Assembly: GCF_004365875.1 (NCBI RefSeq)
Contig: NZ_SODF01000002.1
Location: 2,358,971-2,422,970 of the forward strand
Origin: Kribbella kalugense
GTDB lineage: Bacteria > Actinomycetota > Actinomycetes > Propionibacteriales > Kribbellaceae
Length of the DNA stretch: 64,000 bases
Reading direction: 5' to 3'
The notes beneath the pieces are model-generated. The model saw nothing but the letters and a program-made list of their open reading frames with translations, ran no database searches and was not told the DNA's origin. Position 1 is the stretch's first letter. Each line of letters begins with the position of its first letter. This document shows positions 17,114 to 26,131 of this stretch, in pieces. The position numbers were made by a program, and so were the translations under genes.

Positions 17114-18271
17114 CTACCCGAGCAGGCTGTTGTAGAGCTCCACGGTCCGCTCGGCGACCGCGTCCCAGCCGAATTGCGAGACCGCCCGCGAACGTCCCGC
17201 CTTCCCCATCTCCTCGGCGCGAGCCGGGTTGTCGACCAGCGCGTTGATGCCGTCCGCGAGGCCGCGTTCGAACGCGTCGGTGTCGTGCTCGTCGTACGGG
17301 ACCAGGATGCCGGTGACGCCGTCGTCGACGACCTCGGGGATGCCGCCGACCGCGCTCGCGACGACGGCCGTCTCGCAGGCCATCGCCTCCAGGTTGACGA
17401 TGCCGAGCGGCTCGTAGATCGACGGGCAGCAGAACGCCAGCGCGTGCGTCAGGACCTGCCGGACGTCCTCGCGCGGAAGCATCTCGGAGACCACGAACAC
17501 GCCGTCCCGGGCCAGCTTGAGGTCGTCGATCAGCGCGTCGGTCTCGGCCTTCAGCTCGACCGTGTCGGCGGCGCCGGCCAGCAGGACGAGCTGCACGGAT
17601 GGGTCGAGGCGCAGCCCGGCGCGGAGCAGGTGCGGGACGCCCTTCTGCCGGGTGATCCGGCCGACGAACGTCACGTACGGACGGTTCAGATCCACCCCCA
17701 ACCGCTCGAGCACGGCTGTCGACGGGTCCGGGTGGTAGAACTCCGCGTCGATGCCATTGGAGATCACGTGCACGCGAGACGGGTCGATCGACGGGTAGCA
17801 GTCGAGTACGTCGTCCCGCATCCCGCGGCTGACCGCGATCACAGCATCGGCCGCCTCGTACGCCGTCCGCTCGGCCCAGCTCGACAGCCGGTATCCGCCG
17901 CCCAGCTGCTCGGCCTTCCACGGTCGGCGCGGCTCCAGCGAGTGCGCGGTCGCCACGTGCGGTACGTCGTACAGCAGCTTGGCCCAGTGTCCGGCCATGT
18001 TCGCGTACCAGGTGTGCGAGTGGACGAGCTGTGAGTCGCCGACCGCGGCCGTCATGGTGAGGTCCGTGGACAGGATGCGCAGCGCGGCGTTGGCGTGCGG
18101 CATCCGGGCGTCGTCCTCGCTGTGCGCGATCGCGCCCTGCCGGGGCTCGCCCATGCAGTGCACCTCGACGTCGATCAGGCGGCGTAGCTCGCGGACCAGG
18201 AAGTCCACGTGCACGCCCGCCCCGCCGTACACATCCGGTGGGTACTCACGCGTCAGGATGGCGACCTTCAT
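17114..18271 (-). CDS. glgM: GT4 glycogen synthase / alpha-maltose-1-phosphate synthase
   Basis: A 385-residue GT-B glycosyltransferase of the actinobacterial GlgA/GlgM type. It opens with MKVAILTREYPPDVYGGAGV, has YVTFVGRITRQKG for the nucleotide-sugar domain and SIYEPLGIVNLEAMAC for the EX7E motif. It uses ADP-glucose to make alpha-maltose-1-phosphate (GlgE pathway) or elongate glycogen. It is separated from glgC, which makes ADP-glucose, only by a GNAT gene, as in the M. tuberculosis Rv1212c-Rv1213 pair. Older annotations call it glgA. Confidence 0.9.
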   Translation of the reverse strand: MKVAILTREYPPDVYGGAGVHVDFLVRELRRLIDVEVHCMGEPRQGAIAHSEDDARMPHANAALRILSTDLTMTAAVGDSQLVHSHTWYANMAGHWAKLLYDVPHVATAHSLEPRRPWKAEQLGGGYRLSSWAERTAYEAADAVIAVSRGMRDDVLDCYPSIDPSRVHVISNGIDAEFYHPDPSTAVLERLGVDLNRPYVTFVGRITRQKGVPHLLRAGLRLDPSVQLVLLAGAADTVELKAETDALIDDLKLARDGVFVVSEMLPREDVRQVLTHALAFCCPSIYEPLGIVNLEAMACETAVVASAVGGIPEVVDDGVTGILVPYDEHDTDAFERGLADGINALVDNPARAEEMGKAGRSRAVSQFGWDAVAERTVELYNSLLG

Positions 18272-18289
18272 GAGCCCGACGATAGGTCA

Positions 18290-18835
18290 TCAGGACACGC
18301 CTGTCGGCACCCAGAACCTCAGCTTTCCGTGTCGTTCGTCTTCCAGTTCGCCACCAGCTGCCTCGATCACCTTGCGCGAACCGATGTTGCCCGCGTCGCA
18401 GGTGACCAGGGCCGGCTCGATGTCGAGGGCGGCCGCGATCGGCAGCGACTGGGTCAGCATCTGGGTCGCGTACCCGCGACGCCGGGCCGACGGACGGACG
18501 CAGTACCCGATGTGGCCGGCCACCTCGAGCAGCGGCGGGGTGAGCCAGTGCCGGACCGACAGCCGGCCGAGGAACTCGATCCCGTCGACGAACCACAGCA
18601 CGGTCTGGTGCACGATCCCGGGCGGCATGACGGTCTCGGGCTCCGCCTCGGCCCGGATCGCCTCGACCAGCCGCTCGAACTCCGCCGGGTCGGCCGCCTG
18701 CTCGCGGGTCCACTCCTCGTCGTTCTGGGCGATCGACTTCGCACCCATCCACCGCTCATGATCCGGACCCAGCTCGTCCCAGGCCGCGAGAAACGATCGG
18801 TGAACGGCAGTGGTCGGTACGACGAGGATCGGCAT
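18290..18835 (-). CDS. GNAT-family N-acetyltransferase
   Basis: The 181-residue protein has the acetyl-CoA loop SARRRGYATQMLTQSL and the following LVTCDAGNIGSRKVIEAAGG, typical of RimJ/L-like GNATs. The N-terminal half is variable. Acceptor unknown. It lies 18 bp upstream of glgM on the same strand, so likely cotranscribed with it. It is divergent from glgC across a 64-bp spacer containing a 14-bp palindrome. Confidence 0.85.
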   Translation of the reverse strand: MPILVVPTTAVHRSFLAAWDELGPDHERWMGAKSIAQNDEEWTREQAADPAEFERLVEAIRAEAEPETVMPPGIVHQTVLWFVDGIEFLGRLSVRHWLTPPLLEVAGHIGYCVRPSARRRGYATQMLTQSLPIAAALDIEPALVTCDAGNIGSRKVIEAAGGELEDERHGKLRFWVPTGVS

Positions 18836-18841
18836 CTTTAC

Positions 18842-18855
18842 AGTGTCGCGACACT
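18842..18855. promoter_or_regulatory. 14-bp perfect palindrome in the GNAT-glgM / glgC divergent spacer
   Basis: AGTGTCGCGACACT lies 6 bp from the GNAT start and 45 bp from the glgC start. It could be an operator controlling both ADP-glucose synthesis and use. Confidence 0.4.
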
Positions 18856-18887
18856 CGCAAGCGCTTATGAACCGGGGCGTCCGGAGC

Positions 18888-18893
18888 TAAGGT
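18888..18893 (+). promoter_or_regulatory. candidate -10 box of leaderless promoter (glgC)
   Basis: TAAGGT, six bases before the glgC ATG at 18900, with no Shine-Dalgarno sequence. Same geometry as the two other candidate leaderless starts in this window. Confidence 0.35.
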
Positions 18894-18899
18894 GCGGAC

Positions 18900-20162
18900 A
18901 TGGCAAAGGCGCCCAGAGTTCTCGGAATCGTGCTGGCCGGCGGCGAGGGCAAGCGGCTGATGCCGCTGACGGCGGACCGGGCCAAACCGGCCGTCCCGTT
19001 CGGGGGCAGTTATCGCCTGATCGATTTCGTGCTGTCCAACCTGGTCAACGCGGGAATCCGGAACCTCTTCGTACTGACGCAGTACAAGTCGCACTCGCTG
19101 GACCGCCATGTCACGGTCACCTGGCGGATGTCCACGTTGCTGGGCAACTTCGTCAGCTGCGTGCCGGCCCAGCAACGGCTCGGACCGCAGTGGTACCAGG
19201 GCAGCGCCGACGCGATCTACCAGTCGATGAACCTGATCGACGACTTCCAGCCCGACATCATCGTTGTGTTCGGCGCCGATCACGTGTACCGGATGGACGC
19301 GTCCTCGATGGTCGCCGCGCATATCGAGCGCGGGAACGGCGTCACGGTGGCCGGGATCCGGGTGCCGCGGGCCGAGGCGTCGGAGTTCGGCGTGATCAAG
19401 ACCGGTGCTGACGGTCACGTGATCGAGGAGTTCCTGGAGAAGCCTGCCGATCCGCCCGGGCTGCCGGACTCGCCGGACGAGACGTTCGCCTCGATGGGCA
19501 ACTACGTGTTCAGCCGGGACGTGCTGGTCGACGCGCTGCGCAAGGACGCCGCCAACCCGGCCTCGCGGCACGACATGGGCGGCGACATCGTGCCGATGCT
19601 GGTTGCCGAGGGCAAGGCCGGCGTCTACGACTTCAAGGACAACGACGTACCGGGTGCGCTCGACCGCGATCGCTCGTACTGGCGCGATGTCGGGTCGCTC
19701 GACTCGTACCACGAGGCGCACATGGACCTGGTCTCGATCCAGCCGGTGTTCAACCTCTACAACTCCGACTGGCCGATCTTCACCTCGCACCCGCAGCTGC
19801 CGGGCGCGAAGTTCACCGACGACGCGACCGTCGGCGAGTCGATCGTCTGCCAGGGCTCGATCGTGTCCGGCGCGCACGTGGACCATTCCGTGATCGGGTC
19901 GAACGTGATCGTCAGCGCCGGCGCCGACATCCGGTACTCCGTGATCATGGACAACTGCAAGATCGGGAAGAACGCCGTACTGAAGAACGTGATCCTGGAC
20001 AAGAACGTCGTGGTCCCGGACGGTGTCGAAATCGGCGTCGACCCGGACTTCGACCGGGAGCGTGGCTTCATCGTGTCCAAGGGCGGCGTGACGGTGCTCG
20101 GCAAGGGCCAGGTGATCGAGCCGCCGAAGGCCGCCGCCGTCGACGAGGTTGCCGAGGCGTGA
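18900..20162 (+). CDS. glgC: glucose-1-phosphate adenylyltransferase
   Basis: A 420-residue ADP-glucose pyrophosphorylase of normal length. It has the nucleotidyltransferase signature GGEGKRLMPLTADRAKPAVP (residues 14-33), substrate region FGADHVYRMD and EEFLEKPADPPG, and a C-terminal left-handed beta-helix (SVIMDNCKIGKNAVLKNVIL). It makes ADP-glucose for GlgM. Its stop overlaps the kynureninase GTG (GTGA), so glgC is the first gene of the kynurenine transcription unit or has an attached operon. Confidence 0.95.
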   Translation: MAKAPRVLGIVLAGGEGKRLMPLTADRAKPAVPFGGSYRLIDFVLSNLVNAGIRNLFVLTQYKSHSLDRHVTVTWRMSTLLGNFVSCVPAQQRLGPQWYQGSADAIYQSMNLIDDFQPDIIVVFGADHVYRMDASSMVAAHIERGNGVTVAGIRVPRAEASEFGVIKTGADGHVIEEFLEKPADPPGLPDSPDETFASMGNYVFSRDVLVDALRKDAANPASRHDMGGDIVPMLVAEGKAGVYDFKDNDVPGALDRDRSYWRDVGSLDSYHEAHMDLVSIQPVFNLYNSDWPIFTSHPQLPGAKFTDDATVGESIVCQGSIVSGAHVDHSVIGSNVIVSAGADIRYSVIMDNCKIGKNAVLKNVILDKNVVVPDGVEIGVDPDFDRERGFIVSKGGVTVLGKGQVIEPPKAAAVDEVAEA

Positions 20163-21400
20163 GCACAGAGGCTGAAGCTCTCAAACTAGATGCCGCGGAC
20201 GCCGGCCACCGCGACCTGTTCGACGTTCCGCCGGCGCAGGGTGGCGACTACCCCGAGGTGGCGTACTTCGCCGGCAACTCGCTCGGGCTACGGCCGAAGG
20301 CGACCCGGGCCGAGCTGCTCGAGGACCTGGACGCCTGGGCGGCGCTCGGCGTCGAGGGCCATCTGGACGCTGCCAGGCCCTGGTTGCCGTACCACGAGCT
20401 GCTGACCGGTCCGGCGTCCCGCCTGGTCGGGGCGTTGCCGAGCGAGACCGTGGTGATGAACTCGCTGACCGTCAACCTGCATCTGCTGATGGTGTCGTTC
20501 TACCGACCGACCCGCTCGCGCCACCGGATCGTGATCGAGGACGCCGCGTTCCCCTCGGACAGTTACGCCGTACGGTCGCAGGTCGCCTTCCACGGGTACG
20601 ACGCCGAGGACGCGGTGATCCGGCTGCGTCCACGGCCGGGTGAGGACAGTCTGCGTACGTCGGACGTCGTCGAGCAGCTCGGTGGCGACGTGGCGCTCGT
20701 ACTCCTCGGTGGGGTGAACTACCTGACCGGCGAGTTGATGGACATCCCCACGATCACCAAGGCCGGGCACGCGGCCGGTGCGGTCGTCGGGTGGGATCTC
20801 GCGCACGCGGCCGGCAACGTGCCGCTGGCGTTGCACGAGTGGGACGTGGACTTCGCGGCGTGGTGCTCGTACAAGTACCTGAACTCTGGACCGGGCGCTC
20901 TGGCCGGGGCGTTCGTGCATGAACGCCACCTCGGTACTGACCTGCCACGGTTCGAGGGCTGGTGGAGCACGGAGGCAGCGACACGGTTCGAGATGACACC
21001 CGAGTCGCGGCCGCCGGCGAGCGCGGACGCGTGGCAGGTATCGAACCCGCCGATCTTCTCGATGAGTCCGGTCCGCACGTCGCTGGAGCTCTTCGACAAG
21101 ATCGGCATCGAGACATTGCGGGAGCGGAGCTTGCGATTGACGGCGTACCTGGCGAAGCTGCTGGCACCCGTGCCGCTGCAGGTCATCACCCCATCCGATC
21201 CGGCCCGGCGTGGCGCTCAGCTGTCGCTACGGGTCAGCGGGATGCGGGCCGGCGAGCTGTCGCGGCGGCTGCGCTTTGGGTACGGCGTGATTGCGGACGC
21301 GCGAGAGCCCGACGTGGTGCGGCTGGCCCCGGTCCCGCTGTACTCGACGTACCACGACTGCTGGCGGGCCGCGACGGCGTTGGCTGAGGTGATGGCATGA
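20159..21400 (+). CDS. kynU: kynureninase
   Basis: A 413-residue PLP enzyme of fold type I. AYFAGNSLGLRPKAT is the conserved N-terminal segment, VGWDLAHAAGN carries the PLP-binding Asp, and WCSYKYLNSGPGALAG carries the Schiff-base lysine. It cleaves 3-hydroxykynurenine to 3-hydroxyanthranilate and alanine (or kynurenine to anthranilate). GTG start overlaps the glgC stop by four bases and its stop overlaps the kmo ATG, so it sits in a tightly coupled operon. Confidence 0.93.
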   Translation: MSTEAEALKLDAADAGHRDLFDVPPAQGGDYPEVAYFAGNSLGLRPKATRAELLEDLDAWAALGVEGHLDAARPWLPYHELLTGPASRLVGALPSETVVMNSLTVNLHLLMVSFYRPTRSRHRIVIEDAAFPSDSYAVRSQVAFHGYDAEDAVIRLRPRPGEDSLRTSDVVEQLGGDVALVLLGGVNYLTGELMDIPTITKAGHAAGAVVGWDLAHAAGNVPLALHEWDVDFAAWCSYKYLNSGPGALAGAFVHERHLGTDLPRFEGWWSTEAATRFEMTPESRPPASADAWQVSNPPIFSMSPVRTSLELFDKIGIETLRERSLRLTAYLAKLLAPVPLQVITPSDPARRGAQLSLRVSGMRAGELSRRLRFGYGVIADAREPDVVRLAPVPLYSTYHDCWRAATALAEVMA

Positions 21401-22695
21401 AGGTGGCGATCGTCGGAGCTGGGCTGACAGGTTCGTTGCTCGCGTGCTTCCTGGCGAGGCGTGGGTTGTCGGTGACGCTGTACGAGCGGCGGCCGGACCC
21501 GCGAGTTGCGCAGGTCGAGCGCGGCCGGTCGATCAACCTGGCCATCTCCGAGCGCGGGCTGGACGCGTTGCGGCGGATCGGCTTGGTCGACGAGGTGATG
21601 GCCGATGCGCTGCCGATGAAGGGCCGGATGATCCATCCGGTGTCCGGGCCGCTGGACTTCCAGCAGTACTCGGCGTCGGGCGAACGGGCGATCAACTCGA
21701 TCAGCCGGGGGACGCTGAACAACGCGCTGCTCACGGCGGCTGCGGCCGCTCCCGGCGTGTCGGTGGAGTTCGAGCATCGGTTGGTCGAGCTGGACTCTGC
21801 TGCTGGTCGCATGGTGTTCGCGACGCCTGCCGGGAAGGTTTCGGTCTCTGCCGACGTCGTCCTCGGGGCTGATGGCGCAGGTTCCGCGGTACGCGAGCAG
21901 TTGCTTGCCGAGGGCATCGTTGCGGAGAACGTCGACTTCCTCGACTACGGCTACAAGGAGCTGTCGATCCCGGCGGCCGACGGCGAGTTCGCGCTCGACC
22001 CAGGTTCGTTGCACATCTGGCCGCGCGGTACGTCGATGATGATCGCGCTGCCGAACCCGGACAAGTCGTTCACCTGCACGCTGTTCTGGCCGACGGGCTC
22101 CTTCGACGCGCTGACTTCGGCGCCGGCTATCGAGGAGCACTTCCGGCTGAACTATCCCGATTTGTTGCCGTTGGCACCGGCGTTGGTTGACGACTACCTG
22201 AACAATCCAGTCGGCGTGCTCGGGACCGTACACACGTTGCCCTGGCAAGCACACGGACGTACGGCGCTGCTCGGTGACGCCGCGCACGCGATCGTGCCGT
22301 TCTACGGCCAAGGCGCGAACTGCGCCTTCGAGGACGTGGTCGAGCTCGACCGCAGCCTCGATGACACAGGCGGCTCATGGGCGCGGGCGTTGCCGCTGTT
22401 CGAGGCACGTCGTCGTGAGAACACGGAAGCGATCGCCGAGATGGCATTGGCCAACTTCGTCGAGATGCGCGACAAGGTCGCCTCGCCGGTGTTCCGTTTG
22501 TCCAAGCGGATCGAGCACACGTTGGAACGCGTCCTGCCCGGCACGTACGTCTCCCGGTACGAGCTGGTTTCCTTCTCCACAACGCCGTACGCCGAGGTTC
22601 AGCGACGGGTCCGCCGTCAGCATCAGCTCCTCGGCGCCGGAGCGGTCGCGGCGGCCGGCGTCTTGCTGGGGCTCGTCCGAAGGAGATCGCGGTGA
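21397..22695 (+). CDS. kmo: kynurenine 3-monooxygenase
   Basis: A 432-residue FAD hydroxylase. VAIVGAGLTGSLLACFLARR is the dinucleotide-binding motif, NLAISERGLDALRRIGL and DVVLGADGAGSAVR are class A markers, and GRTALLGDAAHAIVPFYGQG binds the FAD ribityl/phosphate; FYGQGANCAFED is typical of KMO. It hydroxylates kynurenine to 3-hydroxykynurenine with NADPH and oxygen. The C-terminus has a short hydrophobic tail (LLGAGAVAAAGVLLGLV) recalling the membrane tail of other KMOs. ATGA overlap with kynU. Confidence 0.92.
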   Translation: MKVAIVGAGLTGSLLACFLARRGLSVTLYERRPDPRVAQVERGRSINLAISERGLDALRRIGLVDEVMADALPMKGRMIHPVSGPLDFQQYSASGERAINSISRGTLNNALLTAAAAAPGVSVEFEHRLVELDSAAGRMVFATPAGKVSVSADVVLGADGAGSAVREQLLAEGIVAENVDFLDYGYKELSIPAADGEFALDPGSLHIWPRGTSMMIALPNPDKSFTCTLFWPTGSFDALTSAPAIEEHFRLNYPDLLPLAPALVDDYLNNPVGVLGTVHTLPWQAHGRTALLGDAAHAIVPFYGQGANCAFEDVVELDRSLDDTGGSWARALPLFEARRRENTEAIAEMALANFVEMRDKVASPVFRLSKRIEHTLERVLPGTYVSRYELVSFSTTPYAEVQRRVRRQHQLLGAGAVAAAGVLLGLVRRRSR

Positions 22696-24194
22696 GCCTG
22701 TGGACACCGGAGTTGCTGACCGGACAGCCTCGCTCGGTCGGGCTGTTGCGGCACTTCGTCGACGGGGAGTTCGTGGAGAGCCCGTCGACGTTCGCGAAGA
22801 TCAGCCCGGTCACGGGCGAGCAGATCTTCGATGTGTGTGAGGCCGACTCGGCGACCGTGGATGCGGCCGTGCTCGCGGCGCGGGCGGCTCTGGACGGGCC
22901 GTGGGGGCGGATGAGCGAGCAGGACCGGGCGGCGGTGTTGCGACGAGTCGCGGACGAGCTGGAGCGGCGGTTCGAGGACCTGGTCGCGGCCGAGGTCGGC
23001 GACACCGGGAAGTCGATCAGCCAGGCCCGGACGCTCGACATCCCGCGGGGTGCGGCGAACTTCCGGGCGTTCGCGGACTTCGCGACGACGGTTCCGACCG
23101 AGTCGTACCCGACCGTCCTGCCGGATGGACGGCGCGCGTTGAACTACGCCGTACGGAAGCCGGTTGGTGTGGTGGCGATCGTCGTACCGTGGAATCTTCC
23201 GCTGCTCCTGCTGACCTGGAAGGTCGCGCCGGCGCTTGCCTGCGGCAACGCTGTCGTGGTGAAACCGTCCGAGGAGACTCCGGCATCGGCGACCGTACTG
23301 GCCGAGGTGATGGCTGCGGCCGGCGTACCTCCCGGTGTGTTCAACCTGGTCCACGGCTTCGGGCCGTCGTCGGCGGGGGAGTACCTGACCCGGCATCCCG
23401 GGGTGGACGCGATCACGTTCACCGGGGAGTCCGCGACCGGTACGGCGATCGCCAAGGTGGCCGCGGATCGGGTCAAGGCGGTGTCGTTCGAGCTCGGTGG
23501 GAAGAACGCCGGCCTGATCTTCGCCGACGCCGACCTGGACGCAGCGGTCGAAGGGTCGGTGCGGTCGGTCTTCACCAATGGCGGACAGGTCTGCTTGTGC
23601 ACCGAACGGCTGTATGTGGAGCGATCTGTGTACGGAGAGTTTGCTGAGCGGCTGGCGGTGCGAGCTGCTGAGCTGACCTACGGCTGGCCCGCCGACGAGT
23701 CGACCATGAACATGCCGCTGATCTCCAAGCAGCACCGCGACAAGGTGCTGTCGTACTACGACCTTGCCCGGGCCGAAGGCGCTGAGGTGCTGGCCGGTGG
23801 CGGCGTACCGACGTTCGGCGATGCCCGTGATGGCGGTTGCTATGTGCAACCAACTGTGGTGACGGGGCTAACGGCGGACGCACGGACGAATCGGGAAGAG
23901 GTCTTCGGACCGATCTGCCATATCGCGCCGTTCGATACCGAGGACGAGGCGTTCGCCCTCGCCAACGACAGCGACTACGGCCTCGCCGCCACCGTTTGGA
24001 CCCGCGACGTCGGCCGCGCCCATCGAGCCGGCGCCGCGCTCGACGTCGGCCTGTGCTGGATCAACACCTGGTTCCTCCGCGACCTGCGCACGCCCTTCGG
24101 CGGGGTGAAGTTGTCAGGCATCGGCCGAGAGGGCGGTCGGCATTCGGTCGACTTCTACACCGAAACCACCAACGTCTGCGTGGAGCTGACATGA
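22692..24194 (+). CDS. 2-aminomuconate 6-semialdehyde (hydroxymuconic semialdehyde) dehydrogenase
   Basis: A 500-residue aldehyde dehydrogenase with all key residues: VPWNLPLLLLTWK, VSFELGGKNAG (general base Glu), GGQVCLCTERLYV (catalytic Cys) and EVFGPICHIAPF. The operon context (kynU, kmo, 3-HAA dioxygenase, ACMS decarboxylase) identifies the substrate as 2-aminomuconate 6-semialdehyde, oxidised to 2-aminomuconate with NAD+. Sequence alone would allow the related 2-hydroxymuconic semialdehyde. GTGA overlap with kmo and ATGA overlap with the next gene. Confidence 0.88.
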   Translation: MSLWTPELLTGQPRSVGLLRHFVDGEFVESPSTFAKISPVTGEQIFDVCEADSATVDAAVLAARAALDGPWGRMSEQDRAAVLRRVADELERRFEDLVAAEVGDTGKSISQARTLDIPRGAANFRAFADFATTVPTESYPTVLPDGRRALNYAVRKPVGVVAIVVPWNLPLLLLTWKVAPALACGNAVVVKPSEETPASATVLAEVMAAAGVPPGVFNLVHGFGPSSAGEYLTRHPGVDAITFTGESATGTAIAKVAADRVKAVSFELGGKNAGLIFADADLDAAVEGSVRSVFTNGGQVCLCTERLYVERSVYGEFAERLAVRAAELTYGWPADESTMNMPLISKQHRDKVLSYYDLARAEGAEVLAGGGVPTFGDARDGGCYVQPTVVTGLTADARTNREEVFGPICHIAPFDTEDEAFALANDSDYGLAATVWTRDVGRAHRAGAALDVGLCWINTWFLRDLRTPFGGVKLSGIGREGGRHSVDFYTETTNVCVELT

Positions 24195-24616
24195 CAGTCG
24201 TACCTGGGAAAGCCGTTCCGCGGGGGCGGTTTCCGCATGTCAAGGTTGCTGGCGGGTTCGCGTTCGTTTCGGGTACGTCGAGCCGGCGGCCGGACAACTC
24301 GATCGCCGGGGCCTCGGTGGACTCGCTCGGCACGGTGTCGCTCGACATTCGCGAGCAGACCCGGGCCGTGCTGGAGAACATCCTGGACGTCCTGGCCGCG
24401 GTCGGGGCGGGGCTCGAGGACCTCGTCAGCGTGACGACGTACCTGGTGTCGATGAACGACTTCGGCGGGTACAACGAGGTCTATGGTCAGTTTTTCGACG
24501 AGTCCGGGCCGGCCCGGACGACTGTCGCAGTACATCAGCTGCCGCATCCCCAGCTGCTGATCGAGATATCGGCTGTTGCGGCCGTTCCAAAAGGACGCAG
24601 CCCGCAGAAGGAGTGA
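24191..24616 (+). CDS. RidA-family 2-aminomuconate deaminase
   Basis: A 141-residue YjgF/YER057c/UK114 protein: GGFAFVSGTSSRRPDNS, a helix TRAVLENILDVLAAVGAG, the SVTTYLVSMNDF strand and GPARTTVAVHQLPHP with the conserved Arg. In this operon it most likely deaminates 2-aminomuconate to 4-oxalocrotonate, the AmnD/NbaF step. The ATG at 24191 overlaps the dehydrogenase stop. General RidA enamine-deaminase activity is the alternative. Confidence 0.85.
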   Translation: MTVVPGKAVPRGRFPHVKVAGGFAFVSGTSSRRPDNSIAGASVDSLGTVSLDIREQTRAVLENILDVLAAVGAGLEDLVSVTTYLVSMNDFGGYNEVYGQFFDESGPARTTVAVHQLPHPQLLIEISAVAAVPKGRSPQKE

Positions 24617-24620
24617 ACAG

Positions 24621-25136
24621 ATGGCGAACCTGGAGTCGACGAACTTTCCGCAGTGGATCGAGGAGAACAAGCACCTGCTGAAGCCGCCGGTCGGCAACAA
24701 GCAGATGTTCCCGACCGGGGACGACTTCATCACGATGGTGGTCGGCGGTCCGAACCAGCGCACCGACTTCCACGTCGACCCGTACGAGGAGTTCTTCTAC
24801 CAGATCTCGGGTGAGCTCAAGGTCAACGTCATGACCGACGAGGGCCCGGCAACCGTCGCGGTCAATGCCGGTGAGATGTGGGTGCTGCCGCGGAACATGC
24901 CGCACTCCCCGCAGCGCGGCCCGAACTCGATCGGCCTGGTGATCGAGCGAGTTCGGGAAAAGGGCACGCTGGAGAAGTTCCGCTGGTACTGCGCCAACTG
25001 CAACGGGATCGTCCACGAGGTCGAGCTGCAGGTGACCGACATCGTCGCCGACCTGCCGCCGGTGTTCAACGCCTTCTACTCGGACGAAAAAGCCCGCACC
25101 TGCCCGAACTGCGGCACCGTTCACCCGGGTAAATGA
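24621..25136 (+). CDS. 3-hydroxyanthranilate 3,4-dioxygenase
   Basis: A 171-residue cupin. TDFHVDPYEEFFYQ supplies the Fe(II) His and Glu, MPHSPQRGPNSIGLVIER the second His and the substrate Arg region. The C-terminus has the bacterial rubredoxin-like iron site, with two CxxC pairs (YCANC and CPNC). It opens the ring of 3-hydroxyanthranilate to 2-amino-3-carboxymuconate semialdehyde. An AAGGAG site lies 7 bases before ATG 24621. Its stop overlaps the next ATG. Confidence 0.94.
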   Translation: MANLESTNFPQWIEENKHLLKPPVGNKQMFPTGDDFITMVVGGPNQRTDFHVDPYEEFFYQISGELKVNVMTDEGPATVAVNAGEMWVLPRNMPHSPQRGPNSIGLVIERVREKGTLEKFRWYCANCNGIVHEVELQVTDIVADLPPVFNAFYSDEKARTCPNCGTVHPGK

Positions 25137-26131
25137 CCGTCGATGTCCACACCCACCTGGTTCCGCACGGGTGGCCGGACCTCTCGGTAGCGTGCGGCGG
25201 CGACGGCTGGCCGTGGTTGCGGATCGATTCCGAACGAGCCGCGATGATCATGGTCGGCTCGACCGAGTTTCGCCCGATCGGACCGCAGGCTTGGGATCCG
25301 GCCGTCCGTCGCGCGGACATGGATGCCGATGGCATCGATCTGCAGGTGGTGTCGCCGACGCCGGTGTTCTTCGGGTACGACCGGCCCGCCAAGCAGGCGG
25401 TCAAGCTGGCGGAGATCTTCAACGACCTGACCCTGCGAACGCTGGCCGATGATCCGAGGTTCGTGCCGTTCTGCCAGGTGCCGTTGCAGGACCCGGACCT
25501 CGCCTGCGCCGAGCTGGACCGGGCGCGAGCGGCCGGCCACGTGGGTGTGGAGATCGGGAACCATGTCGGCGACAAGGATCTCGACGACGCCGGGATCGTT
25601 GCCTTCCTCAACCACTGCGCCGAGACCGGGACGCCGGTCCTGGTCCATCCGTGGGACATGCCGGGCGGGCCTCGGCTGGACCGGTGGATGGCGCGCTGGT
25701 TGACGGGCATGCCGGCCGAGACGCATCTGTCGATCCTGGCGATGATCCTGGGCGGGGCGTTCGACCGGTTGCCGCCTGCTTTGAGGATCTGTTTCGCCCA
25801 CGGAGGTGGCAGTTTCGCGTTCTGGCTCGGCCGGCTGGAGAACGCCTGGCGACGGCGCGGGGACATCGTCCGTGGTTGCTCGGAGCATCCACCGTCGTAC
25901 TACCTGGACCGGATCCTGGTCGACACGGTGGTGTTCGAATCAGCGCCTTTGCGGCTACTTGTCGATACCTTGGGTGAAGACCGCGTTCTGGTCGGCAGTG
26001 ACTATCCCTATCCACTGGGCGAACGGCCGGTCGGGGAGGTGGTACGAAAGGCCGGTTTCCTGACCGCGGAGCAGCAGCACAAACTGCTGACTGCGAACGC
26101 CCTGAGCTATCTCGGGAGGTCTGATGAGTGA
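25133..26131 (+). CDS. 2-amino-3-carboxymuconate 6-semialdehyde decarboxylase
   Basis: A 332-residue amidohydrolase-superfamily decarboxylase (ACMSD). DVHTHLVPHG gives the HxH zinc ligands, VLVHPWDMPGG and CFAHGGGSFAFWLGR supply further His ligands, and LVGSDYPYPLGE the metal-binding Asp. It converts ACMS to 2-aminomuconate 6-semialdehyde and so diverts flux away from quinolinate and NAD synthesis. ATGA overlap with the dioxygenase gene. Confidence 0.93.
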   Translation: MTVDVHTHLVPHGWPDLSVACGGDGWPWLRIDSERAAMIMVGSTEFRPIGPQAWDPAVRRADMDADGIDLQVVSPTPVFFGYDRPAKQAVKLAEIFNDLTLRTLADDPRFVPFCQVPLQDPDLACAELDRARAAGHVGVEIGNHVGDKDLDDAGIVAFLNHCAETGTPVLVHPWDMPGGPRLDRWMARWLTGMPAETHLSILAMILGGAFDRLPPALRICFAHGGGSFAFWLGRLENAWRRRGDIVRGCSEHPPSYYLDRILVDTVVFESAPLRLLVDTLGEDRVLVGSDYPYPLGERPVGEVVRKAGFLTAEQQHKLLTANALSYLGRSDE

